A DNA stretch of 64,000 bases. Source: Xylaria sp. FL1777. Its lineage: Eukaryota; Ascomycota; Sordariomycetes; Xylariales; Xylariaceae. Below are positions 12,374 through 24,971 of this stretch, piece by piece (within the stretch, counting starts at the first letter, position 1; the number at the start of each line of letters is the position of its first letter). Both the position numbers and the translations under genes were made by a program. Location: positions 1 through 64,000 of the forward strand of contig MU400551.1 in assembly GCA_022578965.1 (NCBI GenBank). Reading direction: 5' to 3'. The notes beneath the pieces were generated by a model, which was given only the letters and a program-made list of their open reading frames with translations, did not search any database and was not told the DNA's origin.

Positions 12374-13672
12374 CTAGAACCTCTGGGGATTCCCTTCGTC
12401 CCAGTCCGACCACCGTCTGACTATTTCATCAACCATGTTGATGCCAGCCCTAGTAGCCTCCACCTCAAACCATTCTCTATGGTTTCTTCCACAAGCATCA
12501 CAGTTCACCTTGTGGTTGACCCGAAGTCCCTGACCTTCGAGCTCAATATGAATCAACCGCTCAACTTTGTGGCTATGTGGCATCTTCCGCGGCGTCGACG
12601 GACTACTTGACGATACATATGGATAGTACCGGATGAGCGATAGGTTATATCCACATTGCCTCTGCCATTCGTTCAATCTTCGCTGCACGTTAGAAGCTCT
12701 TCCGATCTTGAGAAGAATTGTTTTGCTCGATGATCCCGCTCGACTGGACTGACTAGCAAACGACTGCAACACATCACTAGTCCGGCGCTGTCGCATGTCG
12801 GGACGTGAAGGGGGAGCTAGCAAATCTCTCGCCACTTCTGCTGCAGGTGTCGCTGGCTGAGACTCGGGGGTTAACCAGAAGATGTAGATGTAGCCAGGTT
12901 CATCCGTCTGCGCGAACGGCTTCGAAAGCTCCTTCAGAAGATCTGCGGCAGTTTCCGGCAGGACCGAGTTGGGGATAAAGGAGAGGTATTGGGAGGTCTG
13001 TGACATGGTAGATTGTGCAGAGGGTTGCTTCGACCCAGCAAGACTCGGCCGCTGGCTAGCAAAAGACGGCGTCAGGTGTTGATTAGATGGGACTTTCGCA
13101 GTGGTGGGCTTCGTGGACGTGTTCTGGATCGGCCGAGGTTTTGGTCTCGAAGGTCGTTCCTCTTCATATACTGGAATCGTGAAACAGCAGCAAAACGAAA
13201 CGTGCTTCTTCGCTTTTGGTTTTGGTTTGGGCTTCGGAGGCGGTGGGACATTGGCGCCGCCAGTTTGCGAAACCTTCTCATCCCGCCTGCTATTCGAGGA
13301 CTTTGCGGGCTTCCGACCGTTCCTTTCGGCCTCCACTATACCAAGCCGACCGATGAGACTCTCGAAGCTCTCTTGCCGTACGGATGGAAGTTTGGTTCGG
13401 GAGGTGGGCCCAGGACTGGATTTGGCAGAGGAACTCGCCTGCTCCTTGTGTTGCCAGCAATACAGGTCAGGGTCGCTTGGATCGTCCACACGAAGCTGAT
13501 TTACTCGACTTCGCGGGGCCAAGGGAGACGGGGTAGGAGAGGAGCCTGGGGTGGCGGCGAGCGGTCGACGACAAGGGCGGCCACCTGCAGTGATGCCTCG
13601 ACATGTTGTAGAAGGATTCTTCGAGTCTGATCGGCCGATTAGAGATTCGGGGGTGTTAGGAATGAAAGGCAT
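12374..13672 (-). CDS. T5orf172/DUF1766 domain protein (GIY-YIG-like)
   Basis: Single exon of 432 aa. I start at ATG 13672 (MPFIPNTPESL) because the upstream 36 codons of the open frame look unlike the family. The N-terminal part has a Cys-containing motif (TTCRGITAGGRPCRR, then CWQHKE), followed by a low-complexity Ser/Pro/Lys linker with a Pro-Lys repeat. The C-terminal domain has EPGYIYIFWLT, LKIGRASNVQRRLNEWQRQCG, and CDACGRNHREWFEV, the layout of the T5orf172 branch of the GIY-YIG superfamily, found in fungal proteins such as S. pombe Mug113. The biochemical role of the fungal proteins is not settled; nuclease activity is only implied by the fold. Confidence 0.82.
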   Translation of the reverse strand: MPFIPNTPESLIGRSDSKNPSTTCRGITAGGRPCRRPLAATPGSSPTPSPLAPRSRVNQLRVDDPSDPDLYCWQHKEQASSSAKSSPGPTSRTKLPSVRQESFESLIGRLGIVEAERNGRKPAKSSNSRRDEKVSQTGGANVPPPPKPKPKPKAKKHVSFCCCFTIPVYEEERPSRPKPRPIQNTSTKPTTAKVPSNQHLTPSFASQRPSLAGSKQPSAQSTMSQTSQYLSFIPNSVLPETAADLLKELSKPFAQTDEPGYIYIFWLTPESQPATPAAEVARDLLAPPSRPDMRQRRTSDVLQSFASQSSRAGSSSKTILLKIGRASNVQRRLNEWQRQCGYNLSLIRYYPYVSSSSPSTPRKMPHSHKVERLIHIELEGQGLRVNHKVNCDACGRNHREWFEVEATRAGINMVDEIVRRWSDWDEGNPQRF

Positions 13673-14378
13673 CGTCGTCGCCCAAACTCTCGAGGTCCCG
13701 TTGCGTCTAACAAACGACAAACAGTAATGATGTAGAAATAAAGCACGCGAAGGAAGCGAAAGAGAGCCAAAGAGAGCCAAAGAGAGCTGGTCCCCCGAGT
13801 CGATTAGGGTCTACGCATAAGAATGGCTTCCCGATGTCCCGGCAAAGCCAGGCGGGAATCCATATATAGACTATATTGACGTGGCCATGAAGACTGGAGT
13901 GAACCTGGCACGACTAACACACGTTGTGAGTGATTCGACATTCCTTGCACCTGGAGATGGGGCTTGGAGAGGGGCTGGGCTGGGCTGGGCTGGGCTGGGC
14001 CTCAGCTCAGAGGCAGCCATCGTTAGAAGATTGGGGGCTGAATGCACTGAAGAATAGTAGGTACTTAGTATGTGGCTCAGTACCTCTGATTGATTGCCCC
14101 GTCACGGGGCTGAGCAGTGGGGCGGGTATTAAACTACCTAGGTACGTACCTACGCAGTAGGTAGCTACGGTACATAGTACGTAGCCACAGAAAGAAACAA
14201 TATATTTGTCTTATTATATATGTATCGATTATGTAAAGCCCCTGGCCGTTGTTATGTTTAACCGTCTAATTTCCAAATCCCAATGCTCCAGAATGTTTGT
14301 TCAACAATGCCGACCCTAATTATCTAATGATTTATTTGTTGTAATGAGATGAGAGAAAGACCTAGTTCGTCTAGAATG
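13673..14378. other. Promoter and spacer of the T5orf172 gene
   Basis: About 700 bp containing the T5orf172 promoter and the 3' end of the transporter gene. It includes a (GGGCT)n run and a GTAG/CTAC repeat patch at about 14135-14180. No gene is seen. Confidence 0.4.
13971..14000 (+). repeat. (GGGCT)n short tandem repeat
   Basis: Five perfect GGGCT units plus a partial one, about 300 bp upstream of the T5orf172 start. With more than four G3 runs at 2-nt spacing, the G-rich strand could form a G-quadruplex; this is inference from sequence only. Confidence 0.85.
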
Positions 14379-16660
14379 TTATGCCTCAGCTATGGCCTCG
14401 GCCGGCGCCTCGGACTTCGCTTCTGGCTTCGTCTTCCGCGTGTCGATCCATCCCATTCCAAACGAGGCGAAAATGCTGATACCAGCGAGGGCGATCATGA
14501 GGTAGCAAACAGTGTCAAACGAATTGGAGAAGGCTTTGAGCAGTGCCGTAAGCTCCGGGCTTCCTGGTGGAACGAGGCTTCGGATCGCCGATGCGCTTCC
14601 GCCCGCTTGGAGAACATCGGTGGGACTGATGGACGGAACCAGTCGGGTGACTTCTTTGACCAGGGTTTGTGTGAAGATGGTGTTTCCAACCACGACGAAA
14701 ACTGCCGCCGAGAACGTCTGGCAGAATACGAGGAAAGAGACGCCGAGTTGGCTCTGCCTCGCCGGCAACGCATTTTGGATCGCAATGACGGCCTGTGTGG
14801 TCCACGGGTTAGCTGACTGATCAACCGACCAAGCCAGAGAAGATCACGTCACTTACGAGCTGTATACCGGTTCCTCTAAGGCCGAAAATAATCTGGTAAC
14901 CGATCCACATGCCTGTAGAGGTGTATGCATTCCATGTCGAGATCAACCCAGATCCCACCGTCGCTCCAACACCGGCAACAACGGCAAAAGGGAGATAGTA
15001 ACCAACTTTAGCGACTGCCGACCTTTCGTTAATATGCGCCCTAATAATAACATGCAAAAACGATCACTGTGGTAATCCGGGGGGTTACACTTACTCAAGC
15101 CTCCAGAGAAGACGACGAAGATGATTTGCGATAAGATGCTCGGAAGCAGGTAAACACCACTCAACACCGGTCCCACACCCTTCACGGCCTGGAAATAAAT
15201 CGGGAAATACTGGGTTCCGACGAAAACGGCCGATATCAACGAGATATACTGAAGTGTGCTTGCCCATACGATCCTGTTCGTAACCATCGAAAAAGGGATG
15301 ATGGCTATTTCGCCTGCTTTCCACTCCCATAGTAGGAAGAGAATGAAAGACACTCCGGAGCCTACAAACAAGCCGATGATGACAGAAGAGTTCCACGCGT
15401 ACGTCTCGCCCGAACCAAACTGAAGGGCTAGGAGCAGTAGAAGGGCTCCCGGCGCAAATAAGATGAAACCGACGCTATCGAGCAGTGGAAGAACGCGTCG
15501 GACAAGAGCAAGCGAGAAGGGCGCCTTAACGAGCTGCTCAGGGCATTTCAATAACGCTAATAGCCCACCTGCGACAGCACCAATCGGAAGGTTGATGTAA
15601 AAGCCTGTGACATAACTCATCAGTATAGATAGAGGCAAGAGTTAGGGTCCATGGCTTGACTTACACCAGCGCCAACTGACATATTGTGTGAACAAGCCTC
15701 CAATCAGCGGTCCAATGACTAGACCGAGTTGACCAGCTGCATGACGAATCTCGAGTCAGCGATGTGCTCCCTCTCACAATATATGCAAATTATTGTCGAG
15801 GAATAAACTTACTTCCAATTAACAAACCGAGATAAACTATAAACCGCCGAGGTTAGATTCATTCTACTTCGTGCCGCTTTTTATTCGAAAAGCAAGGACT
15901 TACACGCTCTCTTCTGCAGCGGCACTGCACCCGAAACAATAGTCAACGCTCCATTCTGCAGACCGGAGACACCTATGCCGGCAACGGCACGGCCAATGAT
16001 GAAGAAGGCAGACGACGTGGCTACGGCGCAGAGCAGTGACCCGACCTCGAAGACGAAGAAGAAAACGAGGAACGTCCACTTCGTCGGGAAGTATGTGTAC
16101 AGCTTGCCGGTAAGTGGCTGCAAGACCGCACTACAGCCATGTTAGTAACCCAGCTACAACCCTATCACGGGTAGAGTCGATGTTGAGAAGGCGTACGTAG
16201 CAAGCTGATATGCACCCGCATACCATCCCACGTCGTTCAGGCTATGGAATTCACTCGTGATTTTCGGGACGGCCTAGACCTGCCATGTCAGTAATCTACT
16301 TCATGAGAGAGGAATCGTCACGCAGTGCGACACATTAGGGTCCAGCTAAGGGACACTGCCACTTACCGTGCTGATGATCGAATTGTCTAGCAGCAATACA
16401 AAGAAAACCAACGCTGTGGCGAAGAGCAGGAGAAATAGTTTGACACCCGTAAGATGCTCGTCCAGGGGATCGCCTTCCTGAGGCCCTTCAGGCGGCGGCG
16501 ACACGGTATCTGTGGGCGGATCCTTCTTTTTCTCTTCAGCTTCCTCTGTCGTCGTCGATATTCGTGACGATGATTCCGATTCTTTAACTGTGTTCTGTAA
16601 CACTTCATCCATTTTCGAAGATTCGCTCGCCACTACCGGCGCGGACGGCTCGGAGGCCAT
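14379..16660 (-). CDS. MFS transporter, DHA2 family (14 TM)
   Basis: Eight exons: 16367-16660, 16197-16273, 15904-16130, 15813-15836, 15665-15736, 15095-15604, 14857-15014 and 14379-14792, giving 591 aa in frame. The hydrophilic N-terminus (about 70 aa, Ser/Glu/Pro-rich) is followed by about 14 hydrophobic segments. Family marks are [15 protein letters not shown] in TM1, [15 protein letters not shown], antiporter motif C ([16 protein letters not shown]) and [14 protein letters not shown]. Proteins of this family export drugs or secondary metabolites across the plasma membrane by proton antiport. The fourth exon is only 24 nt. No biosynthetic gene adjoins it, so the substrate is open. Confidence 0.9.
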
Positions 16661-18357
16661 GCCTTGGGTCTTGGTTCTATCGCCGCGTCGTGCTGTTGCA
16701 CAAATCCGGTAGGACGCCTATAGTTCGTCGTGTGAAAAGGTCTTTAACTTTTCGTCTCAAGCCAAAGTCAACATAACATATATGCTGCAATCCAACACTA
16801 TCAGCTAAATTCGTTCCGCGTCGACTACAAGCTGCACTAGCACCACTACGGCCCTTATTTCTATTTATCTTTGGTAGTTGTTTACTTTTCAATCCCTTCA
16901 ACACTCCGTCTCAACGTGATTAAATTTCCTTCGTGCCACTAGGTAGACAGGGGGCGGGAGGCACCCGAACTCCGGATTCCTAATTCCGACGACGCTTGTT
17001 TGGAGCAAAGTCCCCATGCGCAAGCCCCGCTCATCATCAAAGGATTAACCATAATCATTGTACTCTACGCATACACAGCAGAGGCTCTAACGTGATCCTC
17101 ACGCAGTCTCGCTTACCCATTTCGCTAGTACCTACGTGTAATGATCTGCCCAACCCCATATTCTACCAAAACGAGCCAACGGGCCTCCTGGAAATATTTC
17201 TAGCTTCGCCCGCTTAGCCCCGGGACCTATCATACAGGAGATAGCTAAAACCCGTAATAACCGCAATTTTAACAATATATCAAGAGTAAATACCTGTTAT
17301 ATGGAGTTGTTATACTCTACTCGCATACATCATGATACATACATGTAGTGTCAAGTTTTAGATCCCCACCCGGTGTCCCCCTTAGCGTAGTCATGATTTT
17401 CGATTTAGCCAGCAAATGGCTTACTACTACGTATACGCAGTATCTGTAAGCGCGTCCGAGTACGGCAATGCAGCGGGGTTGTGAATCCCGCTCCTTCTTC
17501 CCGCTTCCGTCTCCCAACGAATTGGATATCTGTGTGTTTCCGGATTTAAGGGCCTGCGTCAGGCAACAGCTAAGCCTACTTACATGATTTCATCTGTAGA
17601 TCTTCTAATAGTTGGTGTGTGTGTGTGTTGTCCTTAATTTTGTTTTTTGTTTTTTTTTTGGTTGTAAATGGTCTAAGTACACTAGTGTGGCCTGTCTATT
17701 ACGAAACCAACCTCAACACATACTGATTATACTATCTACGATATAGTTTACCTTCATAAGTAAGATAGGCTTACCTAACTACGTAGTTAACTAGTATAAT
17801 CATACCGATAGTCCAAAAGTTCCTTCAGCTTGTCTCGGATTGAGTTGCGTTCCACCGCCTGATTGGAGGATTCAGTGAGCTTAGGTATGTGTATCTGACA
17901 TCAAGGCTGTTTTCCCCTCGTGTTCGTATGTAACTCCTGATCAATTCAGATGATGGAGTTAAGTGGCTGCATATTCTTTGTAGCTTGGCCGTGTATCCGT
18001 TCCTACCCTAACTCCATTGCCGCTTTGCGCATTCCTCATGAAAATAATCGTCTGTGCCGCATCAAAGCTATACTATATAAAATACAATACAATACAAATA
18101 TAGTTAGCACGGATATTACATTAGTGAAGGTTCCCCTAACTCTAACTCTAAGATGCCATTGCCTCCTGTCGAAGATCCCCGATTTGATAGATGATAGGGG
18201 TAGAACTACTGAATAAGACGAAGTATCTAGACTTGCTTCTCACAAGGACTGTAATACTCAGAGCCAGTCATCGTCATTTTAGGCTTGGGCTGTAGTATAT
18301 CTTGTTTTGAAACGCTTCTAGGAAAGGGGTTGAACCAGGAAAGGGGCCCATATACTC
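16661..18357. other. Intergenic region
   Basis: About 1.7 kb holding the transporter promoter and the 3' flank of the Zn2Cys6 gene. It has a (GT)n run at about 17613-17629 and a T-rich stretch to about 17662. No coding sequence is supported. Confidence 0.4.
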
Positions 18358-20998
18358 TTAAAAGGGGAGGCCGAAAAGATTCTCAGGATAAGCTCCCATA
18401 AGCTCATTAGACCAGACATCATCCATAGAGAAATCCAAGGGAAACAGCTCCGGTATCATAAAATTGGCCGTCCCTGGATAATTCATCTTACTCCCGAGGT
18501 TCGAATTCAACCCGGGACCCATCATAGCTGGCGGAACCTGAGATACAGTCTCTCTGGTAGCCGTATCGGTACCGACAGTCGAGTCTGTACCGGCTTTAGG
18601 AGCATCGGCCTGCGCAAAGTGCGCGCGCCACATCGGCGTCGTACCACTAAATGTCCTAGCGCACTTGACGTAGAAGTTCATAATCTCATTTCCCTCCGCA
18701 TCTGTCTCGGTCTGGAAACCGCACATGTTTGGCACCTGGTCGAAGCGGCCGGCGAGGGTATCCAAGGCTCCCAAAATATCAACGCTATTGGTAACGGCGG
18801 AGCGGTCCCAGAGGGGGTCGTCCATTACGCGTAGCCGGTACAAGATCTGCGCGGCGCGGAAGAAGTTTAGTAGGACGGGAAAGGAGAAGCCCACAAGATC
18901 GGACTCGTCGAAGGTGAGGAAATGTTCAAAGAATGCTTTGCTCGTTTGTAGGGTTACGAAACACGCCTCGACGCGGGCAATGTCCATATGCCGAGAAGGT
19001 GGCCGCGTGTTCGGGTCTATGTGCGATTCCACCAGGTGATTCCAGTTTGAAAATGGTAGTTCCGCAATAAGCATGTCGGCGCACAATATGAGAGATGTTG
19101 CTAACCCTATAAATGAAAGATCAATCAGCATACCGTGATCGTGGCAAAACTTGCAGTCATAAGGCTTAATCTCACGGTTATCTTTTAGTGACACTGGTAG
19201 CTGGTCCTTAATCGTTTGGAGACTCTGGTGGAAGTATTTTATATAGATATTGACTGGTGGCTTTGAAGCGCCATGACCATCGCAATCCGAGAGCCATGTC
19301 GCCTGAGCTTGAAGGATGTTCTCTGCCAGTCTCGTTACACGAACCATCAAAACGAGGATTAGGTCGCCCTCCCATTCAGGATTAGCAGCTAGAACCTTGA
19401 GACTATCTTCCATGTGGGGTGTCCAGCGCATAGACGAGCATCTCAAAAACGAAGAGCCGCTAAAGTAGAAATTCGTCAATACTGGACATACCACAAGTCT
19501 GGCTGTTGAGACGCACTCAGAATAGGGGGAGAACAACGAATATTACCTTAAGCAGAAAACATAACAGGCTAGCGTGGCTCTTCTTTCCTCCATCGTCCGA
19601 ACAGTAGAATGATAATTCTTGACATAATCGGGCGATTTGAAACAGTTCAACATGCGTGGGTCGTCTTCATGGGTCTATCCAACATCAGGGGTTAGTGCTT
19701 CATGTAAATGATAAGGAGTATTACATTGTTCCTGAGTACAAAGGGAGCAACAATCTTCCAAGACGCGAAACGAGTAGATAGCAGATTTTTAAATGCATAC
19801 CGGTTTATCGAGACGAAGATCGGTAACGATCGATGTAGCCAAACTCATTGTGGCGCATAGACCTGGCTTGAAGCATAAATGCATGGTCCTGGACGTAAAT
19901 ACACGTTAGTGAATTTGTCATAGTTCATATCACAGTCATCATCATTTTCTGCTGGCGCCGACCAAACATACCATCCGAGAAAACAGAGAGTTCCTAATAG
20001 CATGTCGATGTTTCTCTCACAGGCAACAAGAAGCTTAAGCGCGACCTCTTCTCGACTTTGGCGGCTGAGAGCTGCCTGCTTGGTGGGTGATTTAGAGCAT
20101 AGTGCACTGATATTAAGCCACAAATATGGTCGTTCGCGCTGTAACCTTGCAGCACTAAAAGGGGGTTAGTCATATCCTACCAACTCTTAACTAATACCTT
20201 GAGTATAACAAAACTAATAAATAATAGAGGCAATAGCGAACATATAAGGTTTACATACGTCATGTCCGGTGGTAGGTATACAAAGGGGAAAAAATTAAGG
20301 AAGTGCCGGCGGAAAAAGGCGAGCGTCTCTTCGGCCTGGGGTGTCGACATGGGAACATCATGAGCCGTTGCGGGCAGCGGACTGGGCGTTGAGTTGGCCG
20401 TTGAGTATGTCGCACAGCTGGTCGAAGCCGGAGTGACCACGGTTGGACCGCTAGAAACAATCTTGCTGGGCACATTATTCGAGCGCCAATCGACCGTTGA
20501 GGGCGTGGTAAGTCCAGGCTCTCCCCTTACGTTCTGGGCGGGTTTCTCCTGCTGATGGGGCTCACTGGCATCCAGCTGAGGGGAAGCATGAGTAGGAGGA
20601 GTAGAACTGGTCTGAGCCTTGAGTATCGCCACCAAATCCTCGAGCTTTTGTTCAAGATTGGCAGCTCTAGTCGCAGCTGATGTGCCGCTCGACACTCCAG
20701 TCGAGACGGTATTGCCGACCACACGCCTCGAACCGGCCGCTCCCCGTTTTCTAACGCTGCTTGATGGCTTACATTCTCGACCTAGACGAGCACATCGTTC
20801 GCAAGTAGGCCGAGAGTCAAGCCCTGAGCCGGAGCCGGGGTGACGGATGAGAATGCATTTGCATTTGGCCTTGGCGCAATTCACGCAGGCTTGGCCGTAG
20901 GGTGCGGACGTGCGCGCTGGTGTTTCTGACCGTTCAGGGAATGATCCCGACGTCAATGGCAATGCCGACGCCGATGCCGCCGATGGCTGGGCTGCCAT
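18358..20998 (-). CDS. Zn(II)2Cys6 fungal transcription factor
   Basis: Five exons: 20259-20998, 19972-20154, 19801-19888, 19547-19674 and 18358-19459, giving 746 aa in frame. I start at ATG 20998; the open frame extends further up but only from a TTG. The binuclear cluster is Cys38-x2-Cys41-x6-Cys48-x17-Cys66-x2-Cys69-x6-Cys76, with an unusually long middle loop. A short coiled-coil segment (NLEQKLEDLVAIL) follows. The C-terminal half is the fungal regulatory middle-homology type, with the typical block FKPGLCATMSLATSIVTDLRLDKP. It should bind DNA in the nucleus; the target genes are unknown. The middle introns were chosen so that this block reads continuously. Confidence 0.88.
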
Positions 20999-22073
20999 GC
21001 CGGAGTGGAGGCTATCTAGGGCTAGGAGGCACGGATTTGCGATGAGGTGATGGGAACGGGATTGGCCACAGCTGGCTCCTATCGCATGGTTATGCAGGAT
21101 CGTGAAGCCAGACGAATCCAACAGGCTCGAACGGGATTACTCCAAATTCCACTACCAAGATAAAAAAAAGATGGATTAGACAAGTTGAGAACTCTGGAAC
21201 ATGGAACGGAATTGGAGGTCGACAGTCTGTCGGGATTGAAATCGCCACACCAGCAGCGCAATTTAAGCGGCTCTAGCTATGATAAAGCAAGGGGGGAAAA
21301 TGGTCCCCTGAAAATTAAAAGACCCTTTTCAAGCACCGCGACTGGTTGATTCGACTCTTTACGTGTAAAATAAAAATAGGGAGCGTACCAAAAGAAAAAA
21401 CTCGGCGACGAGGACAAAGGTAATGTTCGACAAATCTATCCCTGACTACAGCCGGAATTGGTTTATCGGAATTCCCGAATCCCGTACGTCATCAGCTTGG
21501 ATTCGTAACCAGCCAATTACTAGCGAGGCTGCCTAGTAAGTAGCTAGGTTAGCCTGTTAACAGCCCGACTACCTGGGAGTTTTCATGAACTTCCTGGCCT
21601 CTGCTGAGAGTTGCCATGAGTAACCACAAATGCAATAATATGACGTTTTAAGGAATCATAGAGAGGCGTATGCTATTCTTGGATGACATGAACTCTTACC
21701 TTCTTTACCTAGGTTGATACACTGATTGCCCAACAGGATAGTTGGGTATGATAAGTACATAAGCAGAACAGAGAGGGAAGTATTCTAGAAATGATCCCCC
21801 TTTTCTAAAGATTATATAATATACCGGTATACCGGTAGGCCCCCACCCCCTATCAGGAGGCAGGCATCCTCAATTATTAAACGGTAGTCGGAATCTCGTC
21901 CCTGTAAGCTCTCTCAAACAATGCTTTGAATTACTTGTCATAGAATACGCAAACGTTGGATCTCCGAATAATTACTCATCAATGAATAGATAACAAAGCT
22001 TTTATTGCGCTGGTAAAATTTGCTCATAGCCTAACGAAGACGCTGCCTAGCCAGAACCTGGAAGGGATTGCCA
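20999..22073. other. Intergenic region
   Basis: About 1.1 kb containing the promoter of the Zn2Cys6 gene and the 3' flank of the AcrB gene. A small palindromic patch ATACCGGTATACCGGTA lies at about 21821-21837. No gene is supported. Confidence 0.4.
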
Positions 22074-24971
22074 TTAAGACGGCGGAGGGCTAGTCGGATC
22101 CCGAGCACTTCCACTTTCAACGCTCCCACTCCTGGGACTGCCACTACCGTCACTGGGGTGTCTAGCATTGCGCAGGAAGCCAAGACCTGGAGGAGGCCCT
22201 ACACTCTCATAGCATTGCGTTGCGCCTTTAGTGGCATTGCCCCATTCCTCGAAATTCCCGCTGCTTTGAGTGAAACCAGAGACATTGCTTAGCATGGAAG
22301 ATGATCGAACTCTCGCTTTAATTGTCTGCTGTTGGGGTTGCGGTGTTGGAGCTGCCTGCGGGATGAAAGCAGAAGCCAATGGGGATGGGCCCCATAGAGA
22401 ATTCTGGTAAAGGCTGTTATTCCAGGCAGCAGCTGCATCGTACGAAACCGTGCCAGTTACGTTCGGCTGCACGTGCGTGGAAGGGCCCGTCGGTGCAAAC
22501 TGTCCTTGGCCTTCGGAGCTTTCGTATGTTCCGTACGCATAGGCTGCCTGCTGCGTGTGGAAAGAGTCAAGCTGGACCTTCAGCATCATGTTTTCTTGCT
22601 CTTTATTGACTGCCATATTCTCGAGATCATTGATGCGTGAGACAAATTCCCGCTCGACTCGGGCAATATCATTTTGAAATGTCTCCCTGGCCTGGCGGCG
22701 GCGTTCTGCCTCATCTAAGCCCCGAGCATTTGCATCCGTGATACGGGCATGTTCACCATCGACCTTGGCAATGCGGCTACTAATCTTGTTTCGCTTGGCT
22801 TGAAGACTGACCTTCTCATCTTCCAGGTTTTTAATTGCTCCGTCAACCGAGGCCTTAAAACTCTTCAAGGCAGCAGTCGCGCCATCGAATTTAGCCTTTT
22901 CGTTTGTCCAGGCGGATTGTCTACTTTTCCATGATGACTTCAACGACTCGGGAATTTTTTCAAACTCTTTCAGCTCGAGTTCCAAGGCAGCCGTAGCTTG
23001 TTCAGCTTGTTTCTGTTGCGTAGAATTCTGCTGGATTTTCTGCCGGAGCTTGTCATCGCCTGTTCCCGCTGACTGCACAGCTGTAGAAAGCTTGTCGTTC
23101 TCCTTTTTCATAGAATTCACCTTCCTGTGAAATTCTTTACGTAGTGCTTTCTGCCGAGCTCTCTCTTCTGCCAGTTTGCTCTCATTTGCAGCAATGGATG
23201 TCTTCAGCGTGGTCATCGGAGAGTCAGGTCGAAGTGAACGTTGAGCAGGGGTTTTCGAGTTCGTCGCGTCCGCATCTGTAGATTTAAGTTGAGTAGTCCT
23301 AACACTCGTTGAGAACAAGATCTCATGGGTGATGGAACAGACAAATTCACACTCGTAATTCGACATGGGAGTTAAACCATATATATCCCCACTCCAATGA
23401 ACTCCTAGGCCGGATCCCTCCTCACAACTCTCAACGGGAGTCATTCGAGTTGGTTGCCATATAGCGTTGTTGACTCTCACATAGAATGGTTTTATGGAAT
23501 CATTCTGTGAGCTATCTTCGTGGTGTTCATTTGATCGGTGAATGGGAAATTGGCTAGTGTTGAAACACACCTCATCGCAGCCGACATACGAGATCCAAAT
23601 TTGCCCAGGCTGAGTGTTAAACGGAGCATTTCCAAGATTATGAATGTCGGTAGCGTTTGACCCAGCAGATTCTGCTGCGGCATGGGTAAGTTCGTATTCC
23701 TTGACAACGACAATTTTTGTGCTCGCTAAGGCTGCCCATAAAGGTTGGCGATTTCTGACTTGAGCGCTTTGTTTTCTCTTCTTTTTTGTGGTTAAGGCAT
23801 TCGAATTTTGCAACGTCGCATCACTATCCGGCGTCGAGAAGCCACCATCGGCATCCGGCGTGTACGATTTTCCAGCCTCAGGATCCGCGGCATTCTGGGC
23901 TAGACTGTCTCGTCTCTCTCGCCTGAGATACCAGTCACGTATATACTTAACCAAACCTTGTGTAAGTATGTGTATGGCCAGGATACTCTTAACCCACCCA
24001 AACCAACCTGATTGCACCTTGTCGTAGCCCCGTAAAAGATCCAGACTTTCGAGAGGATCATCTAAATCGGGTGTCATGAAGCGATTCGATCCAAGGAGAT
24101 AACCAACAGGTGAGTATTTCATCTTGGTATGGCGCAAAACGTGAGAGAGCAGGATCATGCTGAGGCATATCAAGGTATTCTTCATAGAACCTCCATCTCT
24201 TGAATTGGAACCACCTCCTAGACCCAAGGCAATGACCATTTGCGCCAAGTCGAGTATGACATGCTGTATGGGACCCCATAGAAAGAGCCAGATCAAAAGC
24301 ACAATACCGTCCACGCAGATAATCGTTGCCAGAGAGGGGGCACCCAGGTTCCATTCAAAGACGTCGCTGAAGGTCAAGCCATTGCTCGTCACAAAAGTAA
24401 GAAGGGTGAAGAGGACATAGATGCCGGAAAGAGCCAGAGGAGGAATCTGCATTAGGATGATGAGAATGGCGATAGTATCCTGGAGAGGGCAGAGTCGTAG
24501 AACCGTGTAGGCAAAGTCAAGCGGGCCAGGGTCACGGTGGACGTTTGAGTTTTTGGTGGCGTTAACATCAATGCGACGATGATTGTCTTCGGACGCGACG
24601 TTGGCAGCAATTGAGTTATACGACTCAGCTGATGATGTTTCCGAGTACGCGCCGAGCGAAGAACGCCTCAAAGACTCGGCGGATCGGGAGTCGATGTGCA
24701 TTTCGGCAGCGTGTTTTGAAAATCCATTCGCAATAGCTGGTGGCGTCGATGGAGCAGACGGGACGCCTGCATCTTCGGTGGGAAATTGCGCTTGTTGCTG
24801 AAGGGTCGGGTGTTTATTGGAAATGCTGCCATCGAGCTGAGCTTGGCCTTTCTGCTGCTGCTGCTGTCTAGAAACACGCTTTGCCGGGCCTACAAGGCCA
24901 TTATCATGCTTGGTATCGCGATGGTTCGAGGCACCGGTTTGTCGCTTTGCCGATGCTGAAGCGCGAGGCAT
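22074..24971 (-). CDS. acrB: Ubiquitination network signalling protein AcrB
   Basis: Single exon of 965 aa from ATG 24971 (MPRASASAKRQ). The frame stays open upstream to 25208, but the family begins at this Met. The N-terminus is rich in Gln and Ser. Three hydrophobic segments lie at about residues 165-194, 213-232 and 237-253. The second half contains a long coiled coil with charged heptads (ESKLAEERARQKALRKEFHRK and on), then a Gln/Pro/Ser-rich tail ending near GPPPGLGFLRNARHP. In Aspergillus nidulans AcrB acts with the CreB/CreC/CreD ubiquitin network and affects acriflavine resistance and carbon catabolism; the same role is inferred by family membership. Confidence 0.87.
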   Translation of the reverse strand: MPRASASAKRQTGASNHRDTKHDNGLVGPAKRVSRQQQQQKGQAQLDGSISNKHPTLQQQAQFPTEDAGVPSAPSTPPAIANGFSKHAAEMHIDSRSAESLRRSSLGAYSETSSAESYNSIAANVASEDNHRRIDVNATKNSNVHRDPGPLDFAYTVLRLCPLQDTIAILIILMQIPPLALSGIYVLFTLLTFVTSNGLTFSDVFEWNLGAPSLATIICVDGIVLLIWLFLWGPIQHVILDLAQMVIALGLGGGSNSRDGGSMKNTLICLSMILLSHVLRHTKMKYSPVGYLLGSNRFMTPDLDDPLESLDLLRGYDKVQSGWFGWVKSILAIHILTQGLVKYIRDWYLRRERRDSLAQNAADPEAGKSYTPDADGGFSTPDSDATLQNSNALTTKKKRKQSAQVRNRQPLWAALASTKIVVVKEYELTHAAAESAGSNATDIHNLGNAPFNTQPGQIWISYVGCDEVCFNTSQFPIHRSNEHHEDSSQNDSIKPFYVRVNNAIWQPTRMTPVESCEEGSGLGVHWSGDIYGLTPMSNYECEFVCSITHEILFSTSVRTTQLKSTDADATNSKTPAQRSLRPDSPMTTLKTSIAANESKLAEERARQKALRKEFHRKVNSMKKENDKLSTAVQSAGTGDDKLRQKIQQNSTQQKQAEQATAALELELKEFEKIPESLKSSWKSRQSAWTNEKAKFDGATAALKSFKASVDGAIKNLEDEKVSLQAKRNKISSRIAKVDGEHARITDANARGLDEAERRRQARETFQNDIARVEREFVSRINDLENMAVNKEQENMMLKVQLDSFHTQQAAYAYGTYESSEGQGQFAPTGPSTHVQPNVTGTVSYDAAAAWNNSLYQNSLWGPSPLASAFIPQAAPTPQPQQQTIKARVRSSSMLSNVSGFTQSSGNFEEWGNATKGATQCYESVGPPPGLGFLRNARHPSDGSGSPRSGSVESGSARDPTSPPPS

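Noticed and set aside
13013..13630. Plus-strand 205-codon frame opposite the T5orf172 gene
   Set aside because: Basic, low-complexity translation that mirrors the Pro/Lys-rich linker on the true strand.
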